From an uncultured Burkholderiales bacterium (GTDB lineage: Bacteria > Pseudomonadota > Gammaproteobacteria > Burkholderiales > Burkholderiaceae_E), in assembly GCA_903898725.1 (NCBI GenBank), contig CAIUGQ010000160.1, forward strand, positions 1 to 9,249: DNA of 9,249 nt, read 5' to 3'. The notes beneath the pieces are model-generated. The model saw nothing but the letters and a program-made list of their open reading frames with translations, did no database searches and was not told the DNA's origin. Positions within the stretch are counted from its first letter, which is position 1. Every line of letters starts with the position of its first letter. The position numbers were made by a program, and so were the translations under genes. Of the stretch, positions 1 through 6,258 are shown in pieces.

Positions 1-111
1 CATCGACATGAACGGCACCATCAGCATGCCGCCGCCGATGCCGAGCAGGCCGGCGGCGAAGCCGGTGAAGGCGCCCAGCACCAGCAGTGCGGCGATCAGC
101 GAAGGGTCCAT
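1..111 (-). CDS. TauE/SafE-family (TSUP) membrane transporter, N-terminal fragment
   Basis: Only the first 37 codons are in the window; the gene continues past position 1. The residues seen start MDPSLIAALLVLGAFTGFAA and run on into a Gly-rich GLLGIGGGML segment ending in VPFMSM. A hydrophobic first helix followed by a GxxxGIGGG turn is typical of the sulfite exporter TauE/SafE (TSUP) family of inner-membrane anion or organosulfur transporters. The ATG at 111-109 fits the usual short N-terminus of the family. No good Shine-Dalgarno sequence precedes it. It lies 55 bases downstream of the EVE-domain gene on the same strand, so co-transcription is likely but not shown. The substrate cannot be inferred from this fragment. 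Confidence 0.8.
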   Translation of the reverse strand, partial: MDPSLIAALLVLGAFTGFAAGLLGIGGGMLMVPFMSM

Positions 112-166
112 GGGGGCGGGCAGGGCGTGGCGAGCGCGGCGAGCGGTCTGCGTCGCCCGAGGTCCG

Positions 167-643
<477 letters not shown>

Positions 644-706
644 GAGGGGCTGATCGGTCCGGACAGCGGCGCCACGATCCGCAGCGCGAGATCGTGCACA
701 GAATGG

Positions 707-732
707 GACGCGCGCTCCGTGGAGCGCGCGTC
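707..732. repeat. Perfect 12-bp inverted repeat between 6S RNA and the EVE gene
   Basis: The arms GACGCGCGCTCC (707-718) and GGAGCGCGCGTC (721-732) are exact complements around a two-base centre, giving a very stable GC hairpin. It starts about 11 bases past the predicted 3' end of 6S RNA in the direction of 6S transcription. The minus-strand sequence after it has no T run, so it is not a textbook intrinsic terminator. It could protect or define the 6S 3' end, attenuate read-through into the EVE gene, or bind a protein as a palindrome. Confidence 0.55.
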
Positions 733-742
733 GTGAATGAGA

Positions 743-923
743 GACCCCGCCTGTGCCGGTCGACCAGCATCCTGAACAATGAAGTTCAGGGCGGCCGCGA
801 GTGGCATCACATCAGGTTCGTCCGACTAGGGACGATCGCAACAGTGACGCGCTACTAGACCCGCGACCTGGGTGCTTTCGCATTGGTTCAAGGAATGTAT
901 GGCCTAAGCGAACACCGCAGGGT
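743..923 (-). ncRNA. ssrS: 6S RNA
   Basis: No protein is supported between the EVE gene and zapA; this stretch holds a 6S RNA of about 181 nt, the usual size. 6S RNA mimics an open promoter, binds sigma70 RNA polymerase and shifts transcription in stationary phase. Its ends pair as a closing stem: ACCCTGC at 923-917 with GCGGGGT at 750-744, including one G-U pair. Near the 3' end CCTGAAC and GTTCAGG (771-790) form the hairpin that corresponds to the CCUUGAA/UUCAAGG hairpin of Escherichia coli 6S. An apical hairpin TCGTCC/GGACGA lies at 818-835. Between these arms are the less paired stretches expected of the central bubble. The 5' segment CCCTGCGGTGTTCGC also resembles betaproteobacterial 6S as I recall it. 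The position directly downstream of zapA on the same strand is the standard one. Exact ends are good to a few bases. Confidence 0.9.
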
Positions 924-929
924 CGACCG

Positions 930-957
930 ATTGTACGTCGGGCTGCGAGGCGAACAA
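930..957 (-). promoter_or_regulatory. Sigma70-type promoter of 6S RNA
   Basis: Read on the minus strand, the -35 element TTGTTC (957-952) and the -10 element TACAAT (935-930) are separated by 16 bases. The seventh base after the -10 is A923, which is also where the 6S closing stem begins. The agreement between promoter geometry and RNA end supports both calls. Confidence 0.75.
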
Positions 958-979
958 AGCTCGGCCGACGATCGGCCGA
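954..979 (-). terminator. Possible terminator of the zapB-like/zapA transcript
   Basis: Two copies of the self-complementary octamer TCGGCCGA (961-968 and 972-979) are separated by three bases and can form an 8-bp hairpin. On the minus strand it is followed by GCTTTGTT, a short T-rich tract. That fits a weak intrinsic terminator for the operon ending at 1078. The T-rich tail doubles as the -35 region of the 6S promoter. Confidence 0.45.
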
Positions 980-1033
980 TGGGTATGTGCCGAAGACCTA
1001 CGTCGAAGGGTCCGAACGGTAGCGAGCGGGACA

Positions 1034-1048
1034 CGATGCGCAGCATCG
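1034..1048. repeat. Hairpin downstream of zapA stop
   Basis: CGATGC (1034-1039) and GCATCG (1043-1048) pair around a GCA loop, and the stem can extend with an internal loop into flanking GGG/CCC. It begins about 30 bases after the zapA stop. No T tract follows on either strand, so it may only stabilise the zapA mRNA 3' end. Confidence 0.3.
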
Positions 1049-1077
1049 CGGTGCCCCGCGCGGCTGCGTTCGGCCCG

Positions 1078-1386
1078 TCAGAAGAGCGAGTCCTGCCGAC
1101 GCAGCTCGGCGTCGAGGTCCTCGGTCATCTTCCGGATGCGGCGGGCGGCGTCGGCGGCGGGCGCCGTGCCGGCTTCGGCCGCGTCGCGCGAGCCGAGCAG
1201 GTCATGGGCGAGCTGGAGTGCGGCCATCACGGCGATGCGGTCGAGCCCCGCCACGCGTCCGGCATCGCGGATCGACCGCATCTTCTCGTCGACGACCCGC
1301 ACCGCGTCGAGCAGACGGTCCTTCTCCTCGGCGGGCACCGCGAGACGGTAGTCCCGGTCGAGGATGCGGACGTCGATCTGCTCCAT
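1078..1386 (-). CDS. zapA: Cell division protein ZapA
   Basis: This 102-residue protein has the ZapA architecture. The N-terminal beta-alpha domain opens with MEQIDVRILDRDYRLAVP, followed by EEKDRLLDAVRVVDEKMRSI and the GLDRIAVMAALQLAHDLL helix that leads into the long C-terminal coiled-coil segment. ZapA binds and cross-links FtsZ filaments at mid-cell in the cytoplasm, where ZapB then attaches. The frame stays open upstream to 1545, but that stretch overlaps the preceding gene in another frame, and the family N-terminus starts exactly at the ATG at 1386-1384. The ATG comes one base after the TGA of the upstream coiled-coil gene, so translation is probably coupled; I see no separate ribosome binding site. 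The segment EAGTAPAADAA (about residues 71-81) is a short Ala-rich linker. Confidence 0.93.
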   Translation of the reverse strand: MEQIDVRILDRDYRLAVPAEEKDRLLDAVRVVDEKMRSIRDAGRVAGLDRIAVMAALQLAHDLLGSRDAAEAGTAPAADAARRIRKMTEDLDAELRRQDSLF

Positions 1387-1387
1387 G

Positions 1388-1609
1388 TCAGTGGGCGGCG
1401 TCGCGGAGGTCTTCCGCGAAGGCCGGCAGTCGCGACAGGGCCGCCTCGACGCGGCTGCGTGCTTCGCCCATCCGCCGCTCAAGGCGGATCCGTGCGTCCC
1501 GCGACTCGACCAGCTCGGCCTGCAGCCGACGGTTCTCGTCGGCAAGCCGGCGGGCCCCCTGAAGCAGGCGCTCGATGCGCTCCTGCAGCGCCTGCAGTTC
1601 GTCTTCCAT
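1388..1609 (-). CDS. Short coiled-coil protein, ZapB-like (TIGR02449/DUF904 type)
   Basis: This 73-residue protein is almost wholly helical, with heptad-like leucine spacing: LQALQERIERLLQGARRLAD, then ENRRLQAELVESRDARIRLE and ERRMGEARSRVEAALSRL. Short coiled-coil proteins of this kind sit directly upstream of zapA in many proteobacteria and are annotated as TIGR02449-family or ZapB-like. In Escherichia coli ZapB, an all-coiled-coil protein of similar length, forms a layer inside the Z-ring and is recruited by ZapA. The same role here is an inference from length, coiled coil and neighbour. The ATG at 1609-1607 fixes a start seven bases after a strong -10 box, so the mRNA may lack a leader. 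There is one base between its TGA and the zapA ATG. A longer open frame upstream runs antisense to dsbD and is not coding. Confidence 0.85.
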   Translation of the reverse strand: MEDELQALQERIERLLQGARRLADENRRLQAELVESRDARIRLERRMGEARSRVEAALSRLPAFAEDLRDAAH

Positions 1610-1616
1610 GCGGCCG

Positions 1617-1645
1617 ATGGTAGGGATTCGCCCCCACAGGGTCAA
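1617..1645 (-). promoter_or_regulatory. Sigma70 promoter of the zapB-like/zapA operon, leaderless geometry
   Basis: On the minus strand the -35 TTGACC (1645-1640) and the -10 TACCAT (1622-1617) are exactly 17 bases apart, near the sigma70 consensus. Only seven bases lie between the -10 and the ATG at 1609. The predicted start of transcription is position 1610 or 1609, on or one base before the start codon. No Shine-Dalgarno is present, as expected for a leaderless message. Confidence 0.75.
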
Positions 1646-1693
1646 GCCGACGGCCGAGCTGCGGGGCGCGACAGGCGGTCCGCCCGGATCGGG

Positions 1694-1699
1694 TAGCAT
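1694..1699 (+). promoter_or_regulatory. Putative -10 element of dsbD
   Basis: TAGCAT is followed by six bases and then the ATG at 1706, placing the predicted transcript start on the A of the ATG. No good -35 hexamer is visible 16-18 bases upstream, so the promoter is weak or activator-dependent. It mirrors the divergent promoter: both -10 boxes run into the same CATCGGCCG sequence in opposite orientation. Confidence 0.4.
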
Positions 1700-1705
1700 C
1701 GGCCG

Positions 1706-3994
1706 ATGGACGCCCGCGTGCTGCATCGCAACGAATCGGCTGGTCCGACCGCGCGTGCGATGCGTCGGGCGGTGGCGTTCGTCTGGGCGCTCCTGCTGCT
1801 CGCGGGCATCGGTCTGGCGCATGCGCAGGCCCCCGCGCCCGCTGCACGGACCGGGCCGCAGCGCGTCGACGCGGTCGAGGTCGAGCTCGTCGCTGAGCGC
1901 GTGGCGGTCCGCCCCGGCGAACGGGCGATGCTGGGGCTGCGTCTGCGTCACGACCCGCACTGGCACACCTACTGGCGCAATCCCGGCGATTCGGGCCTCG
2001 CCACCCAGATCGAGCCCTCGGGGCCGCCCGGCATGCGCTTCGAGGCCATCCGCTGGCCGGCACCGGTCCGGTTGTGGGTCGGCCCGCTCGCCAACTACGG
2101 CTACGAGGACGAGGTGGTCCTGCCGTTCGCGGTGGACGTCCCGCGCGATGCGACCGGCCCGCGGGTGCGGGTCGAGGCGGCCGCCCAGTGGCTCGTCTGC
2201 AAGGACGTCTGCATCCCGGGCGAGGCCCGTCTGGCGCTCGAGCTGCCGCTCGCCGCGGCGGCCGACGCGGCACCGGCGCGCTCGGCGCATGCGTCGCTGT
2301 TCGACGCGATGGCCGCGCGCACGCCCGATGCGTCGGCGCCGACCGTCGCCACGGCCCACCCCGACGGGCGTCGGCTCGCGCTGGTCTTCGCGTCCCCCGT
2401 CGCCGGCGCCTCCGTGGCGCGCGCCGAATTCTTCCCGTATGCGGAAGGTGTCGTCTCGCCGCCCGCACCCCAGGCGCTGTCGAGGACCGCGGCAGGCTGG
2501 CGGATCGATCTCGAGCTCGCCGACGGCGCCACGGTCCCGGCGTCGGTCGATGGCCTGCTGATGGTCGACGGTCGTCCGCTCGAGCTGCGCGCGACGCGTA
2601 CCGCCGGCCCGGCTGAGGCGGGCACGCCGGTGTCGGTGGCCGCCCAGCCGGCCGGCCTGTCGACGACGGGCGGGTCACTGCTCGGCGGCCTGCGTGGTGC
2701 GCCTGCGGACGGCGGGTCGGCGGACGGGCGCGCCGCGGGCGAGCCGGTCGGCGCGAGCCTCGCGCTCGCGCTGGTGTTCGGCCTGATCGGCGGCGCGCTC
2801 CTCAACCTGATGCCCTGTGTCTTCCCCGTGGTCGGGCTCAAGGTCCTCGGCTTCGCGAACGCCGCCGGCGACGCGCGCGGTGCGCGCCGCGCAATGCGCC
2901 ATGGTGCCTTCGCATTCGCGGCCGGCGTGCTGGTGTCGTTCTGGCTGCTCGCCGGACTCATGCTCGGGCTGCGGGCCGCGGGGGAGTCGGTCGGCTGGGG
3001 CTTCCAGCTGCAGTCGCCCGCGTTCGTCGCGGCGATGGCGCTGCTCTTCGTCGCCGTCGGCCTGAACTTCTCGGGGGTGTTCGAGTTCGGCATGGCGCTC
3101 ACCCGGCTCGGCGGGGTCGGCGGCAGCACCACCGCCGGTTCCTTCGGCGCGGGCGTGCTCGCGGTGCTGGTCGCGACGCCCTGCACCGCGCCCTTCATGG
3201 GGTCCGCTCTCGGCTTCACGCTCGCTCAGCCCGCCGTCTTCACGATGTCGGTGTTCACCGCGATCGGACTCGGCATGGCCGCGCCGTACCTCGTGCTCGG
3301 TCTCATCCCGGGCTGGGTCCGGCGACTGCCCCGGCCCGGACGGTGGATGCAGACGCTCCGCGAGGTGCTCGCGTTCCCGATGTACGCGACGGCCGCATGG
3401 CTCGCCTGGGTGCTCGTGCAGCAGGCCGGCCCGGACGCGATGTTCAGGCTGCTGCTCGCGTCGGTCGCGATCGCAGTCGGTGCCTGGGCATGGGGCCGAT
3501 GGATGAACGGCACGCCTCGCCGTGCCGGGCTCGCCTGGACGCTGGCTCTTGCCTCGCTGGTCGCTGCCGTGGTCCTGATGCAGCCGCTGCTCGACGAGGC
3601 GAGGCCGCAGTCCGTCACGGCCGGCACGGCCCGCACCGGCGCCGGCGAGACGGGGGCGGTCGAGTGGGCGCCCTGGTCGGAGGCTGCCGTCGAGCGCGCC
3701 GTCGCCGACGGCCGAACTGTCTTCGTCGACTTCACCGCGGCCTGGTGCGTGAGCTGCCAGGCCAACAAGAAACTGGTGCTCGAGCGTGATGCCGTGACCT
3801 CGGTGATGCGCGAGCGCGGCATCGTGGCGCTGCGTGCCGACTGGACGCAGCGCGACCCGGCGATCACGGCCGCGCTCGCGCGTCATGGCCGCAACGGCGT
3901 GCCGCTCTACCTCGTGCTGAGACCGGGCGAACCCCAGCCGCGCATCCTGCCCGAGCTGCTCACTGCCGCCATCGTCCTCGACGCCATCCGCTAG
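1706..3994 (+). CDS. dsbD: Thiol:disulfide interchange protein DsbD (ScsB-like N-terminus)
   Basis: This 762-residue inner-membrane protein passes electrons from cytoplasmic thioredoxin to periplasmic partners. A signal peptide (hydrophobic core about 22-37, AHA cleavage near 40) leads to a periplasmic domain with WHTYWRNPGDSG near 86-97 and a cysteine pair C165-x3-C169. The membrane domain spans about 350-628 and has one cysteine in NLMPCVFPV (C371) and one in ATPCTAPF (C493). Their spacing of 122 residues equals that of C163/C285 in Escherichia coli DsbD. The C-terminal thioredoxin domain has CVSC at 681-684 and a cis-proline in GVPLYLV (P733). The protein is longer than E. coli DsbD (565), mostly from the larger N-terminal domain, and the WHTYWRNPGDSG and CKDVC motifs recall ScsB/DsbC_N-type proteins. 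The start at 1706 fits the -10 box; the ATG at 1760 would give a cleaner signal peptide, and neither has a clear Shine-Dalgarno. Confidence 0.93.
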   Translation: MDARVLHRNESAGPTARAMRRAVAFVWALLLLAGIGLAHAQAPAPAARTGPQRVDAVEVELVAERVAVRPGERAMLGLRLRHDPHWHTYWRNPGDSGLATQIEPSGPPGMRFEAIRWPAPVRLWVGPLANYGYEDEVVLPFAVDVPRDATGPRVRVEAAAQWLVCKDVCIPGEARLALELPLAAAADAAPARSAHASLFDAMAARTPDASAPTVATAHPDGRRLALVFASPVAGASVARAEFFPYAEGVVSPPAPQALSRTAAGWRIDLELADGATVPASVDGLLMVDGRPLELRATRTAGPAEAGTPVSVAAQPAGLSTTGGSLLGGLRGAPADGGSADGRAAGEPVGASLALALVFGLIGGALLNLMPCVFPVVGLKVLGFANAAGDARGARRAMRHGAFAFAAGVLVSFWLLAGLMLGLRAAGESVGWGFQLQSPAFVAAMALLFVAVGLNFSGVFEFGMALTRLGGVGGSTTAGSFGAGVLAVLVATPCTAPFMGSALGFTLAQPAVFTMSVFTAIGLGMAAPYLVLGLIPGWVRRLPRPGRWMQTLREVLAFPMYATAAWLAWVLVQQAGPDAMFRLLLASVAIAVGAWAWGRWMNGTPRRAGLAWTLALASLVAAVVLMQPLLDEARPQSVTAGTARTGAGETGAVEWAPWSEAAVERAVADGRTVFVDFTAAWCVSCQANKKLVLERDAVTSVMRERGIVALRADWTQRDPAITAALARHGRNGVPLYLVLRPGEPQPRILPELLTAAIVLDAIR

Positions 3995-3999
3995 CCGCG

Positions 4000-4021
4000 C
4001 GATGCCGGCGCGATGCCGGCG
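4000..4021 (+). repeat. Tandem 11-base repeat forming a hairpin after dsbD
   Basis: The unit CGATGCCGGCG occurs twice back to back. Because GCCGGC is self-complementary, the two copies can pair (4004-4009 with 4015-4020) around a five-base loop. It lies just after the dsbD stop but is not followed by a T tract. It could slow or stabilise the dsbD 3' end, or be a replication slippage product. No other feature is evident in the rest of 3995-4087. Confidence 0.4.
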
Positions 4022-4087
4022 CAGCCAGACCGTGCGTGCGTGCCACGGAACATCGATCCTGCCGACGACGCCCGACCGCTTCGTCGC

Positions 4088-4093
4088 TACAAT
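4088..4093 (+). promoter_or_regulatory. Putative -10 element for the parA-tldD-tldE cluster
   Basis: TACAAT is a five-of-six match to the sigma70 -10 and one of few AT-rich hexamers here. It would start transcription near 4100 and give a leader of about 60 bases before parA. The -35 region at the right distance (about 4065-4070) is a poor match, so this is tentative. Confidence 0.45.
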
Positions 4094-4145
4094 CACGGGC
4101 TGATTCGCAAAACGTCGCGCACACGTGCGGACACCGCACGCCTAC

Positions 4146-4149
4146 GGAG
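4146..4149 (+). promoter_or_regulatory. Shine-Dalgarno deciding the parA start
   Basis: GGAG lies 11 bases before the ATG at 4161. It supports that start over the in-frame ATG at 4125, which would add twelve residues of no family character before the MPVIAVVNPKGG beginning. Confidence 0.6.
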
Positions 4150-4160
4150 CCTACTCACAG

Positions 4161-4787
4161 ATGCCAGTGATCGCAGTCGTGAATCCCAAGGGTGGTGTCG
4201 GCAAGACGACGCTCGCCACGAACATCGCCGGCTACTACGCCACCGACAACACGCCGGTGATGCTCGGTGACGTCGACCGCCAGGCTTCGGCCCGCGCCTG
4301 GCTCGACCTGCGTCCGGATGCCGCCGCGCGGATCCGCAACTGGGACATCGACGGGAGCGTTGCCCGGCCGCCTCGCGGCGTCACGCATGTCGTCCTCGAC
4401 ACGCCCGCCCAGATCGACCGCAAGCGGCTCGCCGAAGTCGTCCGCATCGCCGACAAGGTGCTGGTGCCCCTGCAGCCGTCGATGTTCGACATCCTCGCGA
4501 CGCGCGACTTCCTCCAGGAACTCAAGGCCGAGTACGGCAACGGCCGCAAGCTCGCCGACAAGGTCGCGATCGTCGGCATGCGCCTCGATCCGCGTACCCG
4601 CGCGGCCGAGGAACTGGGGCGCTTCGTGACCCAGATCGGCGTGCCGGTGGCGGGTTATCTGCGCGACACGCAGAACTACGTCCACCTCGCCGCCCATGGC
4701 CTGTCGCTGTTCGACGTCCCGGCCAGCACGGTCAAGCAGGACCGCGCCACCTGGCAGTCGCTGGTGGGCTGGCTGAACACCCACTGA
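4161..4787 (+). CDS. Orphan ParA-family ATPase
   Basis: This 208-residue cytoplasmic protein is a small ParA/MinD-type ATPase. The deviant Walker A motif KGGVGKTT is at residues 10-17 (signature Lys10 and P-loop Lys15), the Walker A' segment is GDVDRQAS at 36-43, and the Walker B equivalent is VVLDTPA at 77-83. These ATPases form ATP-dependent dimers that bind DNA nonspecifically and position cargo such as plasmids, chromosome origins, chemoreceptor arrays or carboxysomes. There is no N-terminal DNA-binding domain and no ParB gene beside it, unlike a plasmid or chromosomal parAB locus, so it is an orphan ParA whose cargo is unknown. It fits better with the PpfA/ParC/McdA type of cell organiser than with MinD, since no C-terminal membrane-targeting helix is seen. 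It lies 11 bases upstream of tldD and is probably in one transcript with tldD and tldE. Confidence 0.9.
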   Translation: MPVIAVVNPKGGVGKTTLATNIAGYYATDNTPVMLGDVDRQASARAWLDLRPDAAARIRNWDIDGSVARPPRGVTHVVLDTPAQIDRKRLAEVVRIADKVLVPLQPSMFDILATRDFLQELKAEYGNGRKLADKVAIVGMRLDPRTRAAEELGRFVTQIGVPVAGYLRDTQNYVHLAAHGLSLFDVPASTVKQDRATWQSLVGWLNTH

Positions 4788-4798
4788 CCCCGCAAGTC

Positions 4799-6256
4799 GT
4801 GCGGCGCCAGCGGCCCGTGCTGCCCGCTGCGCCGTCTCCCGGTTCGCGGATCACGGTCCGCATCGTCGAGGACGATGCGGAGCGGCTCATGGTGCGCCGC
4901 TCGATCGTCTCGCCGATCGAGCTGGCCCGGGACCGCGGGGCGATGGTCACCGTCTGGCGCCGAGGCGGCGTCGGCTACTGCGCGAGCGCCGACCTGTCGG
5001 CCGAGGGACTGGCTCGAGCCGCCGCGATCGCCGATGACTGGGCGGCGATCGTCGAGCGCCACGGGGTGTTCGACGGCCTCGATCTGCGCACGCTGTCCGA
5101 GGCGAGGCCGCTGCCCGTCACGGATGCCGTCGCGGGCGAGGCGATGCCCGATCGTGCCGCACTGATCGGACTGCTGCGGGCCGAGTCGCAGGCGATGCGC
5201 ATCGATCCTCGCATCGTGTCCTGGTCCGCGCAGCTGCGGCTCGTGCAGCGGCGCCAGTCGCTGTGGATCGATGGCATCCAGCGGTCGGAGGAATCGGTCC
5301 GGATCGTCGAACCCAATCTCGAGGCGACGGCGGCCGAGGGCGCGGTCTCTCAGACGCGCTCGCTCGGCGGCCAGTACAACGGGTTCTGCAGGCAGGGCGG
5401 TTTCGAGGTGATCCGCGCGAGCGGCCTCATCGGCGGGGGCGAGCGCATCGCCCGTGATGCGCTCGCGCTGCTGGCCGCACCCGAATGTCCCGTCGGCGTG
5501 CGCGACCTGCTGTTGATGCCCGACCAGATGATGCTGCAGATCCACGAGTCGATCGGCCATCCGCTCGAACTCGATCGCATCCTCGGGGACGAGCGCAACT
5601 TCGCCGGCGGCAGCTTCGTGTCGCTCGACATGTTCGGCCACCATGCGTACGGCTCGCCGCTCCTCGACGTGAGCTTCGATCCCGGCGTGCCCGGCGAACT
5701 CGCCGGCTATGCCGCGGACGACGAGGGCGAGGCCGCCGCCAAGGTATGGCTGATCCGCGGCGGCGTGCTGCAGCGTCCGCTTGGCGGCGCACTCTCGCGG
5801 GCGCGCGCCGCCGCGCTCGGCACGCCGCTCGAAGGGACCGCGAACGCCCGCGCCGTCGGCTGGCATCGGCCGGCGATCGACCGCATGGCGAACCTCAACA
5901 TCGAACCGGGTGCAAGCTCCTTCGACGAGATGGTCGCCTCGGTCGATCGCGGTGTGCTGATGCGCACCAATGTCTCGTGGTCCATCGACGACGCGCGCAA
6001 CAAGTTCCAGTTCGGCTGCGAGTGGGGGCAGCTCATCGAGGGCGGCCGGCTGACCACCATCGTTCGCAATCCGGGCTATCGCGGCGTGTCGGCGACCTTC
6101 TGGCGCAGCCTCGCCGCGGTCGGCGATGCGGCGAGCGTCGAGGTGCATGGCACGCCGTTCTGCGGCAAGGGCGAGCCGGGTCAGGTGGTGCGGGTCGGGC
6201 ATGCGTCGCCGCCTTGCCTGTTCCGCGGCATCGACGTGTTCGGCGGAGCAGCCTGA
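4799..6256 (+). CDS. tldD: TldD-type metallopeptidase catalytic subunit
   Basis: This 485-residue protein has the TldD/PmbA fold and about the length of Escherichia coli TldD (481). The zinc-site motif HEXXXH appears as HESIGH at residues 249-254 in MLQIHESIGHPLELDRILGD, and the C-terminal cysteine expected as the third ligand is C407 in QFGCEWGQL. So this is the catalytic member of the pair. TldD-TldE acts in the cytoplasm as a heterodimeric protease that cleaves unfolded peptides; in E. coli it processes microcin B17 and degrades the CcdA antitoxin. The HPLELDRILGDERNFAG region differs from my memory of E. coli TldD (HGLEGDFNR), so it may be a divergent lineage, often annotated only as TldD/PmbA family. 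The start is the GTG at 4799, 11 bases after parA, without a clear Shine-Dalgarno; a GTG at 4817 is an alternative. Its TGA is two bases before the tldE ATG. Confidence 0.88.
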   Translation: MRRQRPVLPAAPSPGSRITVRIVEDDAERLMVRRSIVSPIELARDRGAMVTVWRRGGVGYCASADLSAEGLARAAAIADDWAAIVERHGVFDGLDLRTLSEARPLPVTDAVAGEAMPDRAALIGLLRAESQAMRIDPRIVSWSAQLRLVQRRQSLWIDGIQRSEESVRIVEPNLEATAAEGAVSQTRSLGGQYNGFCRQGGFEVIRASGLIGGGERIARDALALLAAPECPVGVRDLLLMPDQMMLQIHESIGHPLELDRILGDERNFAGGSFVSLDMFGHHAYGSPLLDVSFDPGVPGELAGYAADDEGEAAAKVWLIRGGVLQRPLGGALSRARAAALGTPLEGTANARAVGWHRPAIDRMANLNIEPGASSFDEMVASVDRGVLMRTNVSWSIDDARNKFQFGCEWGQLIEGGRLTTIVRNPGYRGVSATFWRSLAAVGDAASVEVHGTPFCGKGEPGQVVRVGHASPPCLFRGIDVFGGAA

Positions 6257-6258
6257 GC

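Noticed and set aside
801..1022. Small 73-codon plus-strand frame within the 6S region
   Set aside because: It has no family resemblance and overlaps a structured RNA; the open frame is expected by chance at this GC content.
883..1623. Open frame of 246 codons on the plus strand
   Set aside because: It runs antisense through the 6S RNA, zapA and the coiled-coil gene, all of which have independent support.
2675..4096. Open frame of 473 codons on the minus strand
   Set aside because: It is antisense to the well-supported dsbD, with a charged, low-complexity translation and no recognisable domain.
4676..6202. Long open frame of 508 codons on the minus strand
   Set aside because: It lies antisense to parA and tldD, shows no family motif, and is rich in His/Arg/Ala/Asp in the way mirror frames of GC-rich genes are. 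TldD has clear zinc motifs on the other strand.
5485..6258. N-terminal extension of the tldE frame back to 5485
   Set aside because: The extension is Arg-rich out-of-frame translation of tldD. The ATG at 6259 gives the normal family length.
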